A stretch of DNA of 9,341 nt, from assembly GCA_016191305.1 (NCBI GenBank), contig JACPOX010000048.1, forward strand, positions 1-9,341, given 5' to 3'. This DNA is from Legionella longbeachae. Its GTDB lineage: Bacteria > Pseudomonadota > Gammaproteobacteria > Legionellales > Legionellaceae. This document shows positions 1-6,381 of the stretch, one piece after another (position 1 is the first letter of the stretch; every line of letters starts with the position of its first letter). The notes beneath the pieces were generated by a model. It did not search any database. It was not told the origin of the DNA and saw only the letters and a list, made by a program, of their open reading frames with translations. A program made the position numbers and the translations under genes.

Positions 1-558
1 GCTAACCTAAACTTCAAGGAAACTTTTGACGAAGAAAATCCTTTTGAAAAAACCAAGGTAAAACTACGCAAAGAAATAGTAACTATGGGAATAAAAAATG
101 TTAACCCGATTAAATCCTCGGGAACTTATCTTAATCCCGAACAATGGAATGAATTAATCAAAGATCCTGATGTTGTCTTAATCGATACACGCAATGATTA
201 TGAATTTGAATTAGGTACATTCAAAAACGCGGTTAATCCAAAGACAGAAAATTTTCGCAATTTTCCTGAATACGTGCAAGAACACTTAATTGATAAAAAA
301 GACAAAAAAATTGCTATGTTCTGTACTGGAGGTATTCGTTGTGAAAAATCGACTGCTTATTTAAAAGATTTGGGCTTTGAAAAAGTTTACCATTTACATA
401 ATGGCATCCTCAATTATATTGAAAAAATGCCTCAAGAAGAATCTCTCTGGGAAGGCCAATGCTTTGTTTTTGATAATCGAGTAGCAGTTGATGAAAAGTT
501 AAATCGGGTTTATCCTCAATTACCGCTGGATTATAAGCACGACCGCGTTAGGGAATAA
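1..558 (+). CDS. trhO: tRNA uridine(34) hydroxylase TrhO (rhodanese family), 3' part
   Basis: The reading frame is open from the first base of the window, so this is the C-terminal 185 residues of a gene that begins upstream; the ATG at 85 is internal, because the family motif [10 protein letters not shown] spans it. TrhO (YceA, formerly UPF0176) makes 5-hydroxyuridine at tRNA position 34 using oxygen. A rhodanese domain fills most of the fragment: [12 protein letters not shown] near residues 61-72, then the active-site loop [11 protein letters not shown], with the presumed catalytic Cys at residue 108 of the fragment (bases 322-324). The family C-terminal motif [16 protein letters not shown] follows. 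The protein ends about 25 residues after that motif, so it seems to be a short form without the extended tail of the 350-residue E. coli protein. It is followed after 16 bases by smpB, probably in the same transcript. The family call is firm; activity is inferred from homology. Confidence 0.93.
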   Translation, partial: ANLNFKETFDEENPFEKTKVKLRKEIVTMGIKNVNPIKSSGTYLNPEQWNELIKDPDVVLIDTRNDYEFELGTFKNAVNPKTENFRNFPEYVQEHLIDKKDKKIAMFCTGGIRCEKSTAYLKDLGFEKVYHLHNGILNYIEKMPQEESLWEGQCFVFDNRVAVDEKLNRVYPQLPLDYKHDRVRE

Positions 559-574
559 ACTCAACAGGCATCTT

Positions 575-976
575 ATGACAAATAAAAAAAAATCCGATTC
601 TACCATTGTGTTTAATCGAAAAGCAGGCTTTGCTTATTTCATTGAAGATCAGTATGAAGCAGGCCTTGTACTACAAGGGTGGGAAGTCAAAAGCCTGCGT
701 GCGGGAAAAATAAACTTATCTGATGCTCACCTTCCAGAAGCAGACCGAACTCGAAAACTATTGCTGAATCAAAAAGAATTAAATCAATTAATCGGCAGTG
801 TAGAACGCCAAGGTTATACCATTGTTCCTCTCTCTTTATATTGGAAAAAAAATAAAATAAAAATAAAAATTGCTTTGGCAAAAGGTAAAAAAGAACATGA
901 CAAAAGAGATACCGTTAAAGATCGCGAGTGGCAAAGAGATCGTTCACGAATTATGAAAAAAACAGGGAGAGATTAA
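575..976 (+). CDS. smpB: SsrA-binding protein SmpB with an internal 25-residue deletion
   Basis: SmpB binds tmRNA and brings it to stalled ribosomes (trans-translation) in the cytoplasm. The N-terminal core ([20 protein letters not shown], residues 21-40, then [10 protein letters not shown] to residue 50) and the C-terminal half ([17 protein letters not shown], then the basic tail [20 protein letters not shown] and RIMKK) match the family closely. Recalled E. coli SmpB has about 31 residues between the SD of the ISDSY segment and RTRKLLL; here only seven (AHLPEAD) lie between. The offset to E. coli numbering jumps from 3 to 28, so about 25 residues (E. coli 54-78, including the GEAFLFG strand) are absent: 75 bases, in frame. 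Restoring them gives 158 residues, the normal length. The gene may encode an impaired protein, or the gap may be an assembly or sequencing artefact. A weak Shine-Dalgarno sequence (CAGG, ending about 6 bases before the ATG) precedes it, and the stop overlaps the bcp start. Confidence 0.9.
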   Translation: MTNKKKSDSTIVFNRKAGFAYFIEDQYEAGLVLQGWEVKSLRAGKINLSDAHLPEADRTRKLLLNQKELNQLIGSVERQGYTIVPLSLYWKKNKIKIKIALAKGKKEHDKRDTVKDREWQRDRSRIMKKTGRD

Positions 977-1428
977 TGAATTTAGGACAATCCGTTCCCA
1001 ACTTTGCTTTTACTGCAACAAATGGAATTAATGCGCATCTTGAAGACTATCAAGGTCATTATGTAGTACTTTATTTTTACCCCAAAGATTCAACCCCAGG
1101 ATGTACTACTGAAGGGCAGGATTTCAGAGATGCATACCCACAATTACAGGCATTAAACACTAAAATATTTGGTGTTTCACGCGACAGCTTAAAATCTCAT
1201 GAAAATTTCAAAGCCAAACAAAATTTTCCTTTCGAGCTCATTTGTGATAAGGACGAACAATTATGCCTTTTATTTGATGTAATTAAAATGAAATCTATGT
1301 ATGGCAAACAAGTGCGTGGAATCGAACGGAGTACTTTTATCATAGACCCTCAGGGAAAACTCACAAAAGAATGGCGTAAAGTAAGTGTCAAAGGACATGT
1401 AGACGAAGTTTTGTCCGCGCTAAAATAA
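976..1428 (+). CDS. bcp: Peroxiredoxin of the Bcp/PrxQ family
   Basis: A 150-residue thiol peroxidase that reduces hydrogen peroxide and organic hydroperoxides in the cytoplasm. The active-site segment YFYPKDSTPGCTTEG holds the peroxidatic Cys43 in the PxxxTPGC context, with Thr40. Further family segments are GVSRDSLKSHENF (66-78), FDVIKMKSMYGKQV (100-113) and GIERSTFIIDPQGK. The usual resolving Cys five residues after Cys43 is Gln48 here, and the alternative helix-alpha-3 position used by Xylella PrxQ is Lys79. Cys90 and Cys97 remain, but they are not at known resolving sites, so a 1-Cys mechanism is possible. The start at 976 is chosen because [10 protein letters not shown] is the normal family N-terminus, AGGGAGAG lies just upstream, and the ATG overlaps the smpB stop as TAATG, a typical translational-coupling arrangement. 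A longer in-frame start at 928 lies inside smpB and is not supported. Confidence 0.92.
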   Translation: MNLGQSVPNFAFTATNGINAHLEDYQGHYVVLYFYPKDSTPGCTTEGQDFRDAYPQLQALNTKIFGVSRDSLKSHENFKAKQNFPFELICDKDEQLCLLFDVIKMKSMYGKQVRGIERSTFIIDPQGKLTKEWRKVSVKGHVDEVLSALK

Positions 1429-1453
1429 ACCGTACAAATAAAACCGTACTTAC

Positions 1454-1482
1454 TTGACTGAATCCCATCATCTAAGCACAAT
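1454..1482 (+). promoter_or_regulatory. Candidate sigma-70 promoter of phoH-guaC
   Basis: TTGACT (1454-1459, five of six to consensus) is followed after 17 bases by CACAAT (1477-1482, four of six). Transcription would begin near 1489-1490, leaving a leader of about 28 bases before the phoH ATG at 1518. It lies in the only sizeable gap between bcp and phoH. This is a pattern match by eye, with no experimental support. Confidence 0.4.
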
Positions 1483-1517
1483 ATCATATTCTACGCATGA
1501 GCGAACAAGGTGGATTT

Positions 1518-2918
1518 ATGGATAAGAGCGATACCCGTCTTAAGTTGTTTGTACTTGATACCAATATTTTAATGCATGACCCCACAGCGATTTACCATTT
1601 CGAAGAGCATGATATTTACTTGCCAATGGTAGTTCTAGAGGAATTGGACAATCACAAAACGGGAACATCCGAAGTAGCGCGCAACGTAAGGCAAACTAAC
1701 CGTATGTTAGTTGAACTTATGAGTAATTCATCTCATGAACAAATTGTATCAGGCTTGTCTCTTCCCAATTATCTCAATGCGGATCAAAAGAAAAGTAATG
1801 GAAAGCTATTTTTCCAAACCGATGAGTTTCACCAAGTTATTCCTTCAACTCTTCCAGGCCATAAAGTAGATAACACGATTCTTGCAACGGCATTGGGTTT
1901 ACAAAAAAAATATGCTGATCAAAAACAGGTTATTATCGTGTCAAAAGATATTAACTTGCGCATTAAAGCGGGAATTCTTGGGATTCCTGCAGAAGATTAC
2001 TACAGTGATCAAGTGCTTGATGATGTCAATCTTCTGCATCGAGGTTTACATATACTTGATAATAATTTCTGGGATACTCATGATAAAGATATGGGAGCCT
2101 GGCAAGAAAATGGTAATACCTTTTATAAAGTAACCGGCCCTTTAATCCATCACTGGAATCCTAACGATTGCATTAGAACTGAAGACAATCAATTTCAAGC
2201 AATTGTTAAAAAACTTGAACCAGATCATGCTGTAATTCAATTAATTCGGGATTATACAAAACATTCAGTATGGGGAATTTATGCCAAAAATCGCGAACAA
2301 AATTTTTCTCTAAACTTGCTCTTAGATCCTGATATTGATTTTGTAAGTTTACAAGGCCCTGCAGGTACAGGAAAAACTTTGTTAACCATTGCGGCTGGTT
2401 TAGCTCAGGTGCTGGATCAAAGCCGTTACACTGAAATTTTAATGACTCGTGTAACTATTCCAGTTGGCGAAGACATTGGTTTCCTTCCTGGAACGGAAGA
2501 GGAAAAAATGACGCCGTGGATGGGCGCCTTAATGGACAATTTAGAAGTATTACACAGCTCACAAGTAGGAGGCAGTTTTGGCCGTGGAGCTACTCAAGAT
2601 TTAATACAAAATAAAATTAAAATACGCTCCTTAAATTTTATGCGCGGTCGTACTTTTTTAAATCGGTACATTATCATTGATGAAGCACAGAACTTAACCC
2701 CAAAACAGATTAAGACTTTAGTTACTCGCGCAGGCCCTGGATCCAAAATTATTTGTCTTGGGGATATTAAACAAATAGACACACCTTATTTGAGTGAAAC
2801 TACTTCCGGACTCACTTTTGCAGTTGACCGTTTCAAAAAATGGGAACATAGCGCGCACATGAGTTTAACTCGTGGTGAGCGTTCAAGACTTGCATTTTAT
2901 GCTGCGGAACATTTATAG
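1518..2918 (+). CDS. PIN domain-PhoH family ATPase (PhoH2/YlaK type)
   Basis: A 466-residue cytoplasmic fusion of an N-terminal PIN nuclease domain and a C-terminal PhoH ATPase/helicase domain. The PIN domain begins with LFVLDTNILMHDP (catalytic Asp14) and includes VVLEELDNHK, the acidic segment HKVDNTILATAL and VSKDINLRIKA. The PhoH domain has Walker A GPAGTGKT at residues 280-287 and Walker B YIIIDEAQN with Asp388-Glu389, then CLGDIKQID. Members of this architecture have been linked to RNA unwinding and cleavage; the exact role here is unknown. The start at 1518 is preferred: AAGGTGGA lies 3-10 bases upstream and the predicted transcription start falls just before it. The in-frame ATG at 1497 has no Shine-Dalgarno sequence and would be nearly leaderless. 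The next gene, guaC, starts 21 bases downstream, so the two are probably cotranscribed. Confidence 0.93.
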   Translation: MDKSDTRLKLFVLDTNILMHDPTAIYHFEEHDIYLPMVVLEELDNHKTGTSEVARNVRQTNRMLVELMSNSSHEQIVSGLSLPNYLNADQKKSNGKLFFQTDEFHQVIPSTLPGHKVDNTILATALGLQKKYADQKQVIIVSKDINLRIKAGILGIPAEDYYSDQVLDDVNLLHRGLHILDNNFWDTHDKDMGAWQENGNTFYKVTGPLIHHWNPNDCIRTEDNQFQAIVKKLEPDHAVIQLIRDYTKHSVWGIYAKNREQNFSLNLLLDPDIDFVSLQGPAGTGKTLLTIAAGLAQVLDQSRYTEILMTRVTIPVGEDIGFLPGTEEEKMTPWMGALMDNLEVLHSSQVGGSFGRGATQDLIQNKIKIRSLNFMRGRTFLNRYIIIDEAQNLTPKQIKTLVTRAGPGSKIICLGDIKQIDTPYLSETTSGLTFAVDRFKKWEHSAHMSLTRGERSRLAFYAAEHL

Positions 2919-2939
2919 TATGTGTTTTAAGGATCTACC

Positions 2940-3950
2940 ATGATTGACCATGCCCTTACCTTTGATGATGTTCTACTTGTTCCTTCATACAATCATCACG
3001 AATCCAGACGAGTCGTAGGAACTACCAGTACAGACAGATTAGGTAAATTAACTTTAGATCTTCCTGTAATTAGCTCGAATATGGACACCATAACTGAAAG
3101 TACTATGGCAAACTTCATGAGCTCCAAAGGAGCCATGGGTGCCCTACACCGCTTTATGACCATAGAAGAAAATATTCAAGAACTCAAAAAATGTCAAGGA
3201 AAGGTCTTTGTTTCTGTAGGTTGCACTCCTGCTGAATTGGAACGAGCAGAAGCGTTGCGTGATGCTGGAGCCGACTATTTCTGCGTAGATGTCGCTCATG
3301 CTCACGCCAAGTATGTGGGTAAAACTCTAAAAAGCTTACGCCAAATACTGAGTGACCGTTGCATCATGGCTGGTAATGTTGCTACCTATGCAGGCGCAGA
3401 TTATCTTGCTTCTTGTGGTGCTGATATTATTAAAGCAGGTATTGGTGGTGGCTCAGTATGTAGCACTCGAATTAAAACCGGTTTTGGTGTTCCTATGTTA
3501 ACCTGTATTCAGGATTGTTCGCGTTCAGATCGGTCTATTGTAGCTGATGGTGGAATAAGAACCTCTGGAGATATAGTCAAAGCCTTAGCTTTTGGGGCTG
3601 ATTTTGTCATGATTGGCGGTATGTTAGCAGGCACTGCCCCTACTCCAGGTGAAGTCATTCAAAAAAAAGATGGCAGCAAGGTAAAACGTTATCGTGGCAT
3701 GGCATCAAAAGAAGCACAAGAGAATTTTTTAGGTCCAATGCATGAATGGAAAACTGCTGAAGGAGTTGCCACAGAAGTCGCTTTTAAGGAAAACACTGAT
3801 TCAATCATTGCGGATATTATTGGCGGTTTAAGATCAGGACTAACCTACGCTGGCGCCGATACCATCAGCGAACTGCAACGCAAATTAAATTACGTTTTAG
3901 TTACCCAAGCAGGACGTATTGAAAGCTTACCACATAAATTATTAGATTAA
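2940..3950 (+). CDS. guaC: GMP reductase (IMPDH/GMPR family, without CBS domains)
   Basis: A 336-residue TIM-barrel enzyme, predicted to convert GMP to IMP and ammonia using NADPH (purine salvage). The length and the absence of the roughly 120-residue CBS insert argue against IMP dehydrogenase. Visible landmarks are [12 protein letters not shown] (7-18), [18 protein letters not shown] (141-149), the Cys loop [11 protein letters not shown] with catalytic Cys174 and Thr176, [28 protein letters not shown] and [11 protein letters not shown]. The flap HEWKTAEG carries Glu274 at the spacing expected for the GMP reductase Cys186/Thr188/Glu289 set; the Arg-Tyr dyad of IMP dehydrogenase is not seen. 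The loop has Gly170 where the family usually has Pro (GIGPGS). AAGGAT (2929-2934) lies 5 bases before the ATG. It follows phoH by 21 bases. A CBS-less IMP dehydrogenase-like protein (GuaB3 type) is the main alternative. Confidence 0.85.
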   Translation: MIDHALTFDDVLLVPSYNHHESRRVVGTTSTDRLGKLTLDLPVISSNMDTITESTMANFMSSKGAMGALHRFMTIEENIQELKKCQGKVFVSVGCTPAELERAEALRDAGADYFCVDVAHAHAKYVGKTLKSLRQILSDRCIMAGNVATYAGADYLASCGADIIKAGIGGGSVCSTRIKTGFGVPMLTCIQDCSRSDRSIVADGGIRTSGDIVKALAFGADFVMIGGMLAGTAPTPGEVIQKKDGSKVKRYRGMASKEAQENFLGPMHEWKTAEGVATEVAFKENTDSIIADIIGGLRSGLTYAGADTISELQRKLNYVLVTQAGRIESLPHKLLD

Positions 3951-4015
3951 CTTCTGAAATGGGTACATTCAACTTTTAAAAAGTAGTTTACTGAGTAATT
4001 TGATAAAGGAGCTTT

Positions 4016-4084
4016 TATAAGCAGTGAATCACTGTAATAACTCTTAGGATTAGGAAAGAGTTCTAAAAATAATTAAGGATAATT
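4016..4084 (+). promoter_or_regulatory. Leader of the outer-membrane protein gene: -10-like box, dyad and GGA-loop hairpin
   Basis: TATAAG (4016-4021) resembles a -10 box, but no convincing -35 lies upstream. Directly after it is a perfect 13-base dyad, CAGTGA-A-TCACTG (4022-4034), which could be an operator. Next is a hairpin with 7-bp arms AACTCTT (4039-4045) and AAGAGTT (4056-4062) and the ten-base loop AGGATTAGGA, which contains two GGA cores. The ribosome binding site AAGGAT (4075-4080) supplies another GGA, and AAAGGA lies upstream at 4005-4010. GGA in hairpin loops together with a GGA ribosome binding site is the pattern bound by CsrA/RsmA, a major regulator in Legionella. This is a suggestion from sequence pattern only. 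The rest of the 134-base gap shows no gene and no convincing terminator for guaC. Confidence 0.3.
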
Positions 4085-4822
4085 ATGCAATTGCGTATCA
4101 AAAAACATTTGCTTTTCATCTGCTTAGCCATGCCTCTATCTTGCATGGCTGGAACAATGAGTAATGTAGGAAGTTCCAAATTCTGGTCTGTTCCAATCCA
4201 AGGAGGATTTTTTGGCGCCTCTCAAGGCAAAGCACAACACATTGATATTGAGAACTTGATAGGCAACCATTATACCGTGGACAATAATTCACAAATTAGT
4301 GGTCTTGCAGGTATTGGCTTGTATTTCAATGGCTATTCTCGAGAACATATTCAGCTCTCTTATGGATTGAACCTGTTCTATTTGGGACAAACAACAGTTC
4401 GTGGAGATATAATACAAGAAGATTTATTCACAAATCTTTCTTATCAATACAACATTCAAAATCTACCGCTTTATGCTGCAGCTAAAGCAATCATTGATAC
4501 AAATAATCCAAAATATAACATTACTGTTGATGCTGGAATAGGTCCCAACTTTATGTGGACTTCTGGTTATCGTGAAAGACCATTAGTTAATTTTAGTGTG
4601 CCAGATAATGCATTTAAAGGAGCTAGTTCAGCTACATTCAGCCTGACAGCAGGTGTAGGTTTGCGATTAAATAATGTTCTCGGTCCCATGCCAATTGAAT
4701 TGGGTTATCGTTTCTTTTATCTAGGTAAAGGAAATTTGAGTCGAGAAAATGACCAATACTTGAATACTCTAAATACTGGTGATACGTATGCTAACGCACT
4801 CGTGTGCTCGATTACGATTTAG
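4085..4822 (+). CDS. Predicted outer-membrane beta-barrel protein
   Basis: A 245-residue exported protein of unknown specific function. The N-terminus is a signal peptide: basic MQLRIKKH, hydrophobic LLFICLAMPL, and a likely signal-peptidase I site after SCMA (residue 22). The mature protein would start GTMSNVG, similar to mature N-termini of Legionella outer-membrane proteins as I recall them. Cys20 is in the signal peptide, but PLSC is a poor lipobox, so a lipoprotein is unlikely. The rest has the alternating polar/hydrophobic, Gly- and aromatic-rich strands of a small barrel, for example HIQLSYGLNLFYLG, YNITVDAGIGPNFMW, FSLTAGVGLRL and IELGYRFFYLGKG. The C-terminus ends SITI rather than the usual terminal Phe or Trp. 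AAGGAT lies 4 bases before the ATG. The gap upstream and the leader structures suggest its own transcription. It may be a porin-like or structural surface protein; no substrate can be named. Confidence 0.75.
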   Translation: MQLRIKKHLLFICLAMPLSCMAGTMSNVGSSKFWSVPIQGGFFGASQGKAQHIDIENLIGNHYTVDNNSQISGLAGIGLYFNGYSREHIQLSYGLNLFYLGQTTVRGDIIQEDLFTNLSYQYNIQNLPLYAAAKAIIDTNNPKYNITVDAGIGPNFMWTSGYRERPLVNFSVPDNAFKGASSATFSLTAGVGLRLNNVLGPMPIELGYRFFYLGKGNLSRENDQYLNTLNTGDTYANALVCSITI

Positions 4823-4887
4823 GTGAGGAATTCCTTAGAGTTTTGTCCCATACGCTTTGTGATTCTAACTAAAGACTTAGCTATTGT

Positions 4888-4918
4888 TTGATTGCCTTTG
4901 TACTATCAATCATCTAAT
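4888..4918 (+). promoter_or_regulatory. Candidate promoter with internal dyad before the repeat-protein gene
   Basis: TTGATT (4888-4893) and TCTAAT (4913-4918, five of six to the -10 consensus) are separated by 19 bases, longer than ideal; TTGCCT (4892-4897) gives a 15-base spacer instead. An inverted repeat, TGATTG (4889-4894) and CAATCA (4907-4912) with 12 bases between, lies almost exactly between the boxes and could bind a dimeric regulator. The predicted start of transcription would be about 20-25 bases before the ATG at 4948. Low confidence. Confidence 0.25.
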
Positions 4919-4947
4919 GTAGCTTGCTCCAAATAAAGGAAATTAAC

Positions 4948-6255
4948 ATGACAAAAAGGATGTTGTTGATAAGTATAGCTTTTTTCTTATTTTACGGGCA
5001 ATCAAGTTGGGCTGAAAACAAGAGTTCACTTATTCGCCCTGGAAATTTTTTTAAAATTTCAACTTACGTTGACACATTAACCGTCACTACTAAGACACCG
5101 AATTGGACTTACCCTAATGCTGGAATTAAAGTACTGACTCCAGGTTATACTGTGGCTCATAAAAATCCAACTAATAATGGATACTATCTTTTTTCTGTGA
5201 GTGACACAGTTCCTGCGGACATTACTCTTTTAGGCGCGCCCGGGTCGGTCAGTATCAAATTGTGTTTAAACGGCGCAGGTCCCGGCTCTAATTGTGAAAT
5301 TCTGACTGTCGCTATTACTAAGCAAAAATATGCATATGTGGCATCAGGTTTCAATGAAATTATATATAAATGCCCAGTAAATTCTGATGGCACATTGAAG
5401 GAATGCAAGCCAGCCCACTCTCATGGAGTACCTAGCTGGATCCCTGAGTCCATAGCTTTTGCAACAGTGAATAATACTCAATATGCGTATGTTGCATCCT
5501 GGTCAAATGGCATTGTCTACCAATGTACTTTAAACTCAGAAGGTTCATTCGATATCTGTAACGCATTAACACCGACAGGAACTGTTTATACTTATGCAGC
5601 AGGGATAACTTTTGCAACAATTAATGGTATTCAGTACGCATACGTATCGGATGATGTTGCAAATGTATATCAATGTAGCTTAAATAACAATGGGACTTTT
5701 AATGTCTGCAATACTACACCAACTTCCTCAACACCCGGCTGGATTCCAGTGTCCACAACTTTCGCGGCCATAAATGGAATTCAATATGCGTATGTTGCAA
5801 GTGATAATGGAAATGTATATCAGTGCAGTTTAAATCTCGGTGGCGCAACAAATGGCACATTTAACATATGTACTATTATTACACCAACTTCTGGAGCACC
5901 TAGTTGGTTACCTAAATCAATATCTTTTGCAACATTTGGTGTCAATTTGTATTCTTTTGTCGCAGATGATAATGGAAATGTATTTCAATGCAGCTTAAAT
6001 TCTGACGGAACATTTAATCAATGTTTAAAAACACCAAGTACTGGAGTACTTGACTGGAGTCCCAGAGCAATTGCTTTTGAAACGTTTGGCGGAACACAGT
6101 ATGCTTATGTTGCAGATTTTGGTACAGCAACTTCTTTATTCGGTGATATATATAGATGCACTTTAAATACTGAAGGCAAATTCACTAGTTGTGCTCCTAC
6201 TCCAGTGTTTGAAGTCGTGCCTTGGGTTAACCTGTGGTGGGTGGCATTTAATTAA
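4948..6255 (+). CDS. Secreted six-repeat, Cys-paired beta-propeller-like protein
   Basis: A 435-residue exported protein. The signal peptide MTKRMLLISIAFFLFYGQSSWA probably ends at Ala22. Residues of about 23-127 form a beta-rich N-terminal domain with a Cys pair (LCLNGAGPGSNC). From Tyr128 to the C-terminus run six repeats of 50-55 residues with the pattern YAYVA..NG.VYQCSLN.DGTFN.C..TP.....W.P..IAFAT.NG.Q. Each repeat has two Cys about 11-17 residues apart, which could form one disulphide per repeat. The closing WWVAFN resembles the IAFAT strand, as if completing a closed propeller. The start at 4948 is chosen because AAAGGAA lies 6 bases upstream and a signal peptide follows at once; an in-frame TTG at 4924 is not needed. 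Function is unknown; the fold suggests binding to a ligand or surface, outside the cytoplasm. It lies between the barrel protein and the GH17 enzyme and is followed by a terminator-like hairpin. Confidence 0.8.
   Translation: MTKRMLLISIAFFLFYGQSSWAENKSSLIRPGNFFKISTYVDTLTVTTKTPNWTYPNAGIKVLTPGYTVAHKNPTNNGYYLFSVSDTVPADITLLGAPGSVSIKLCLNGAGPGSNCEILTVAITKQKYAYVASGFNEIIYKCPVNSDGTLKECKPAHSHGVPSWIPESIAFATVNNTQYAYVASWSNGIVYQCTLNSEGSFDICNALTPTGTVYTYAAGITFATINGIQYAYVSDDVANVYQCSLNNNGTFNVCNTTPTSSTPGWIPVSTTFAAINGIQYAYVASDNGNVYQCSLNLGGATNGTFNICTIITPTSGAPSWLPKSISFATFGVNLYSFVADDNGNVFQCSLNSDGTFNQCLKTPSTGVLDWSPRAIAFETFGGTQYAYVADFGTATSLFGDIYRCTLNTEGKFTSCAPTPVFEVVPWVNLWWVAFN
5329..6252 (+). repeat. Six tandem protein-coding repeats of about 153 bases
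   Basis: Repeat units begin at the Tyr codon of YAYV (YSFV in unit 5) at 5329, 5482, 5635, 5785, 5950 and 6100, corresponding to residues 128, 179, 230, 280, 335 and 385. Unit lengths are 51, 51, 50, 55, 50 and 51 residues. Units 3, 4 and 5 are the most alike (aatgtatatcaatg-type DNA recurs), suggesting fairly recent duplication; units 1, 2 and 6 are more diverged. Unit 4 carries an extra GGAT-type insertion before GTFN, and unit 6 an insertion in the first loop (ATSLFG). Confidence 0.85.
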
Positions 6256-6289
6256 ATGAAGCTTACATTTTAATAACTGAGTATTCGTC

Positions 6290-6319
6290 CCCCAGGTTGG
6301 ATCCTGGGGTTACTTTGTT
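6290..6319 (+). terminator. Rho-independent terminator-like hairpin after the repeat-protein gene
   Basis: CCCCAGG (6290-6296) and CCTGGGG (6303-6309) form a perfect, GC-rich 7-bp stem with the loop TTGGAT, followed by TTACTTTGTT. The T-tract is interrupted, so termination may be partial, but the position, 34 bases after the stop at 6255 and before the GH17 gene, fits a terminator. Confidence 0.6.
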
Positions 6320-6381
6320 CAGTGCACAAAAATTCTCTATCGTTCACAAAGGCAAAATTAAATTTTCTAATGGAGTTCCAT

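Noticed and set aside
85..558. trhO starting at the ATG at 85
   Set aside because: The frame is open to base 1 and encodes family sequence ([10 protein letters not shown]) across that Met, so the gene starts outside the window.
928..975. Longer bcp start inside smpB
   Set aside because: The extra 16 residues are the shifted frame of conserved SmpB tail codons; the family N-terminus and ribosome binding site support 976.
1882..2133. 83-codon frame on the + strand inside phoH
   Set aside because: It lies wholly within the well-supported PIN-PhoH frame and shows no recognisable domain.
4124..4150. Lipoprotein signal (Cys20) in the barrel protein
   Set aside because: The residues before the Cys (Pro-Leu-Ser) do not fit a lipobox, and a good signal-peptidase I site follows at once.
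4826..4845. Terminator at AGGAATTCCT followed by TTTT after the barrel-protein gene
   Set aside because: The palindrome has no spare loop, leaving only a 3-4-bp stem; too weak to call.
5184..5408. - strand frame inside the repeat-protein gene
   Set aside because: Antisense to a gene with a clear repeat structure; no independent support.
6343..6371. Promoter TTCACA-N17-TCTAAT before the GH17 gene
   Set aside because: Both boxes match five of six, but transcription would start near 6378, after the ribosome binding site at 6371-6375 and only a few bases before the ATG at 6382, so the mRNA would lack that site. Possible only if the message is leaderless.
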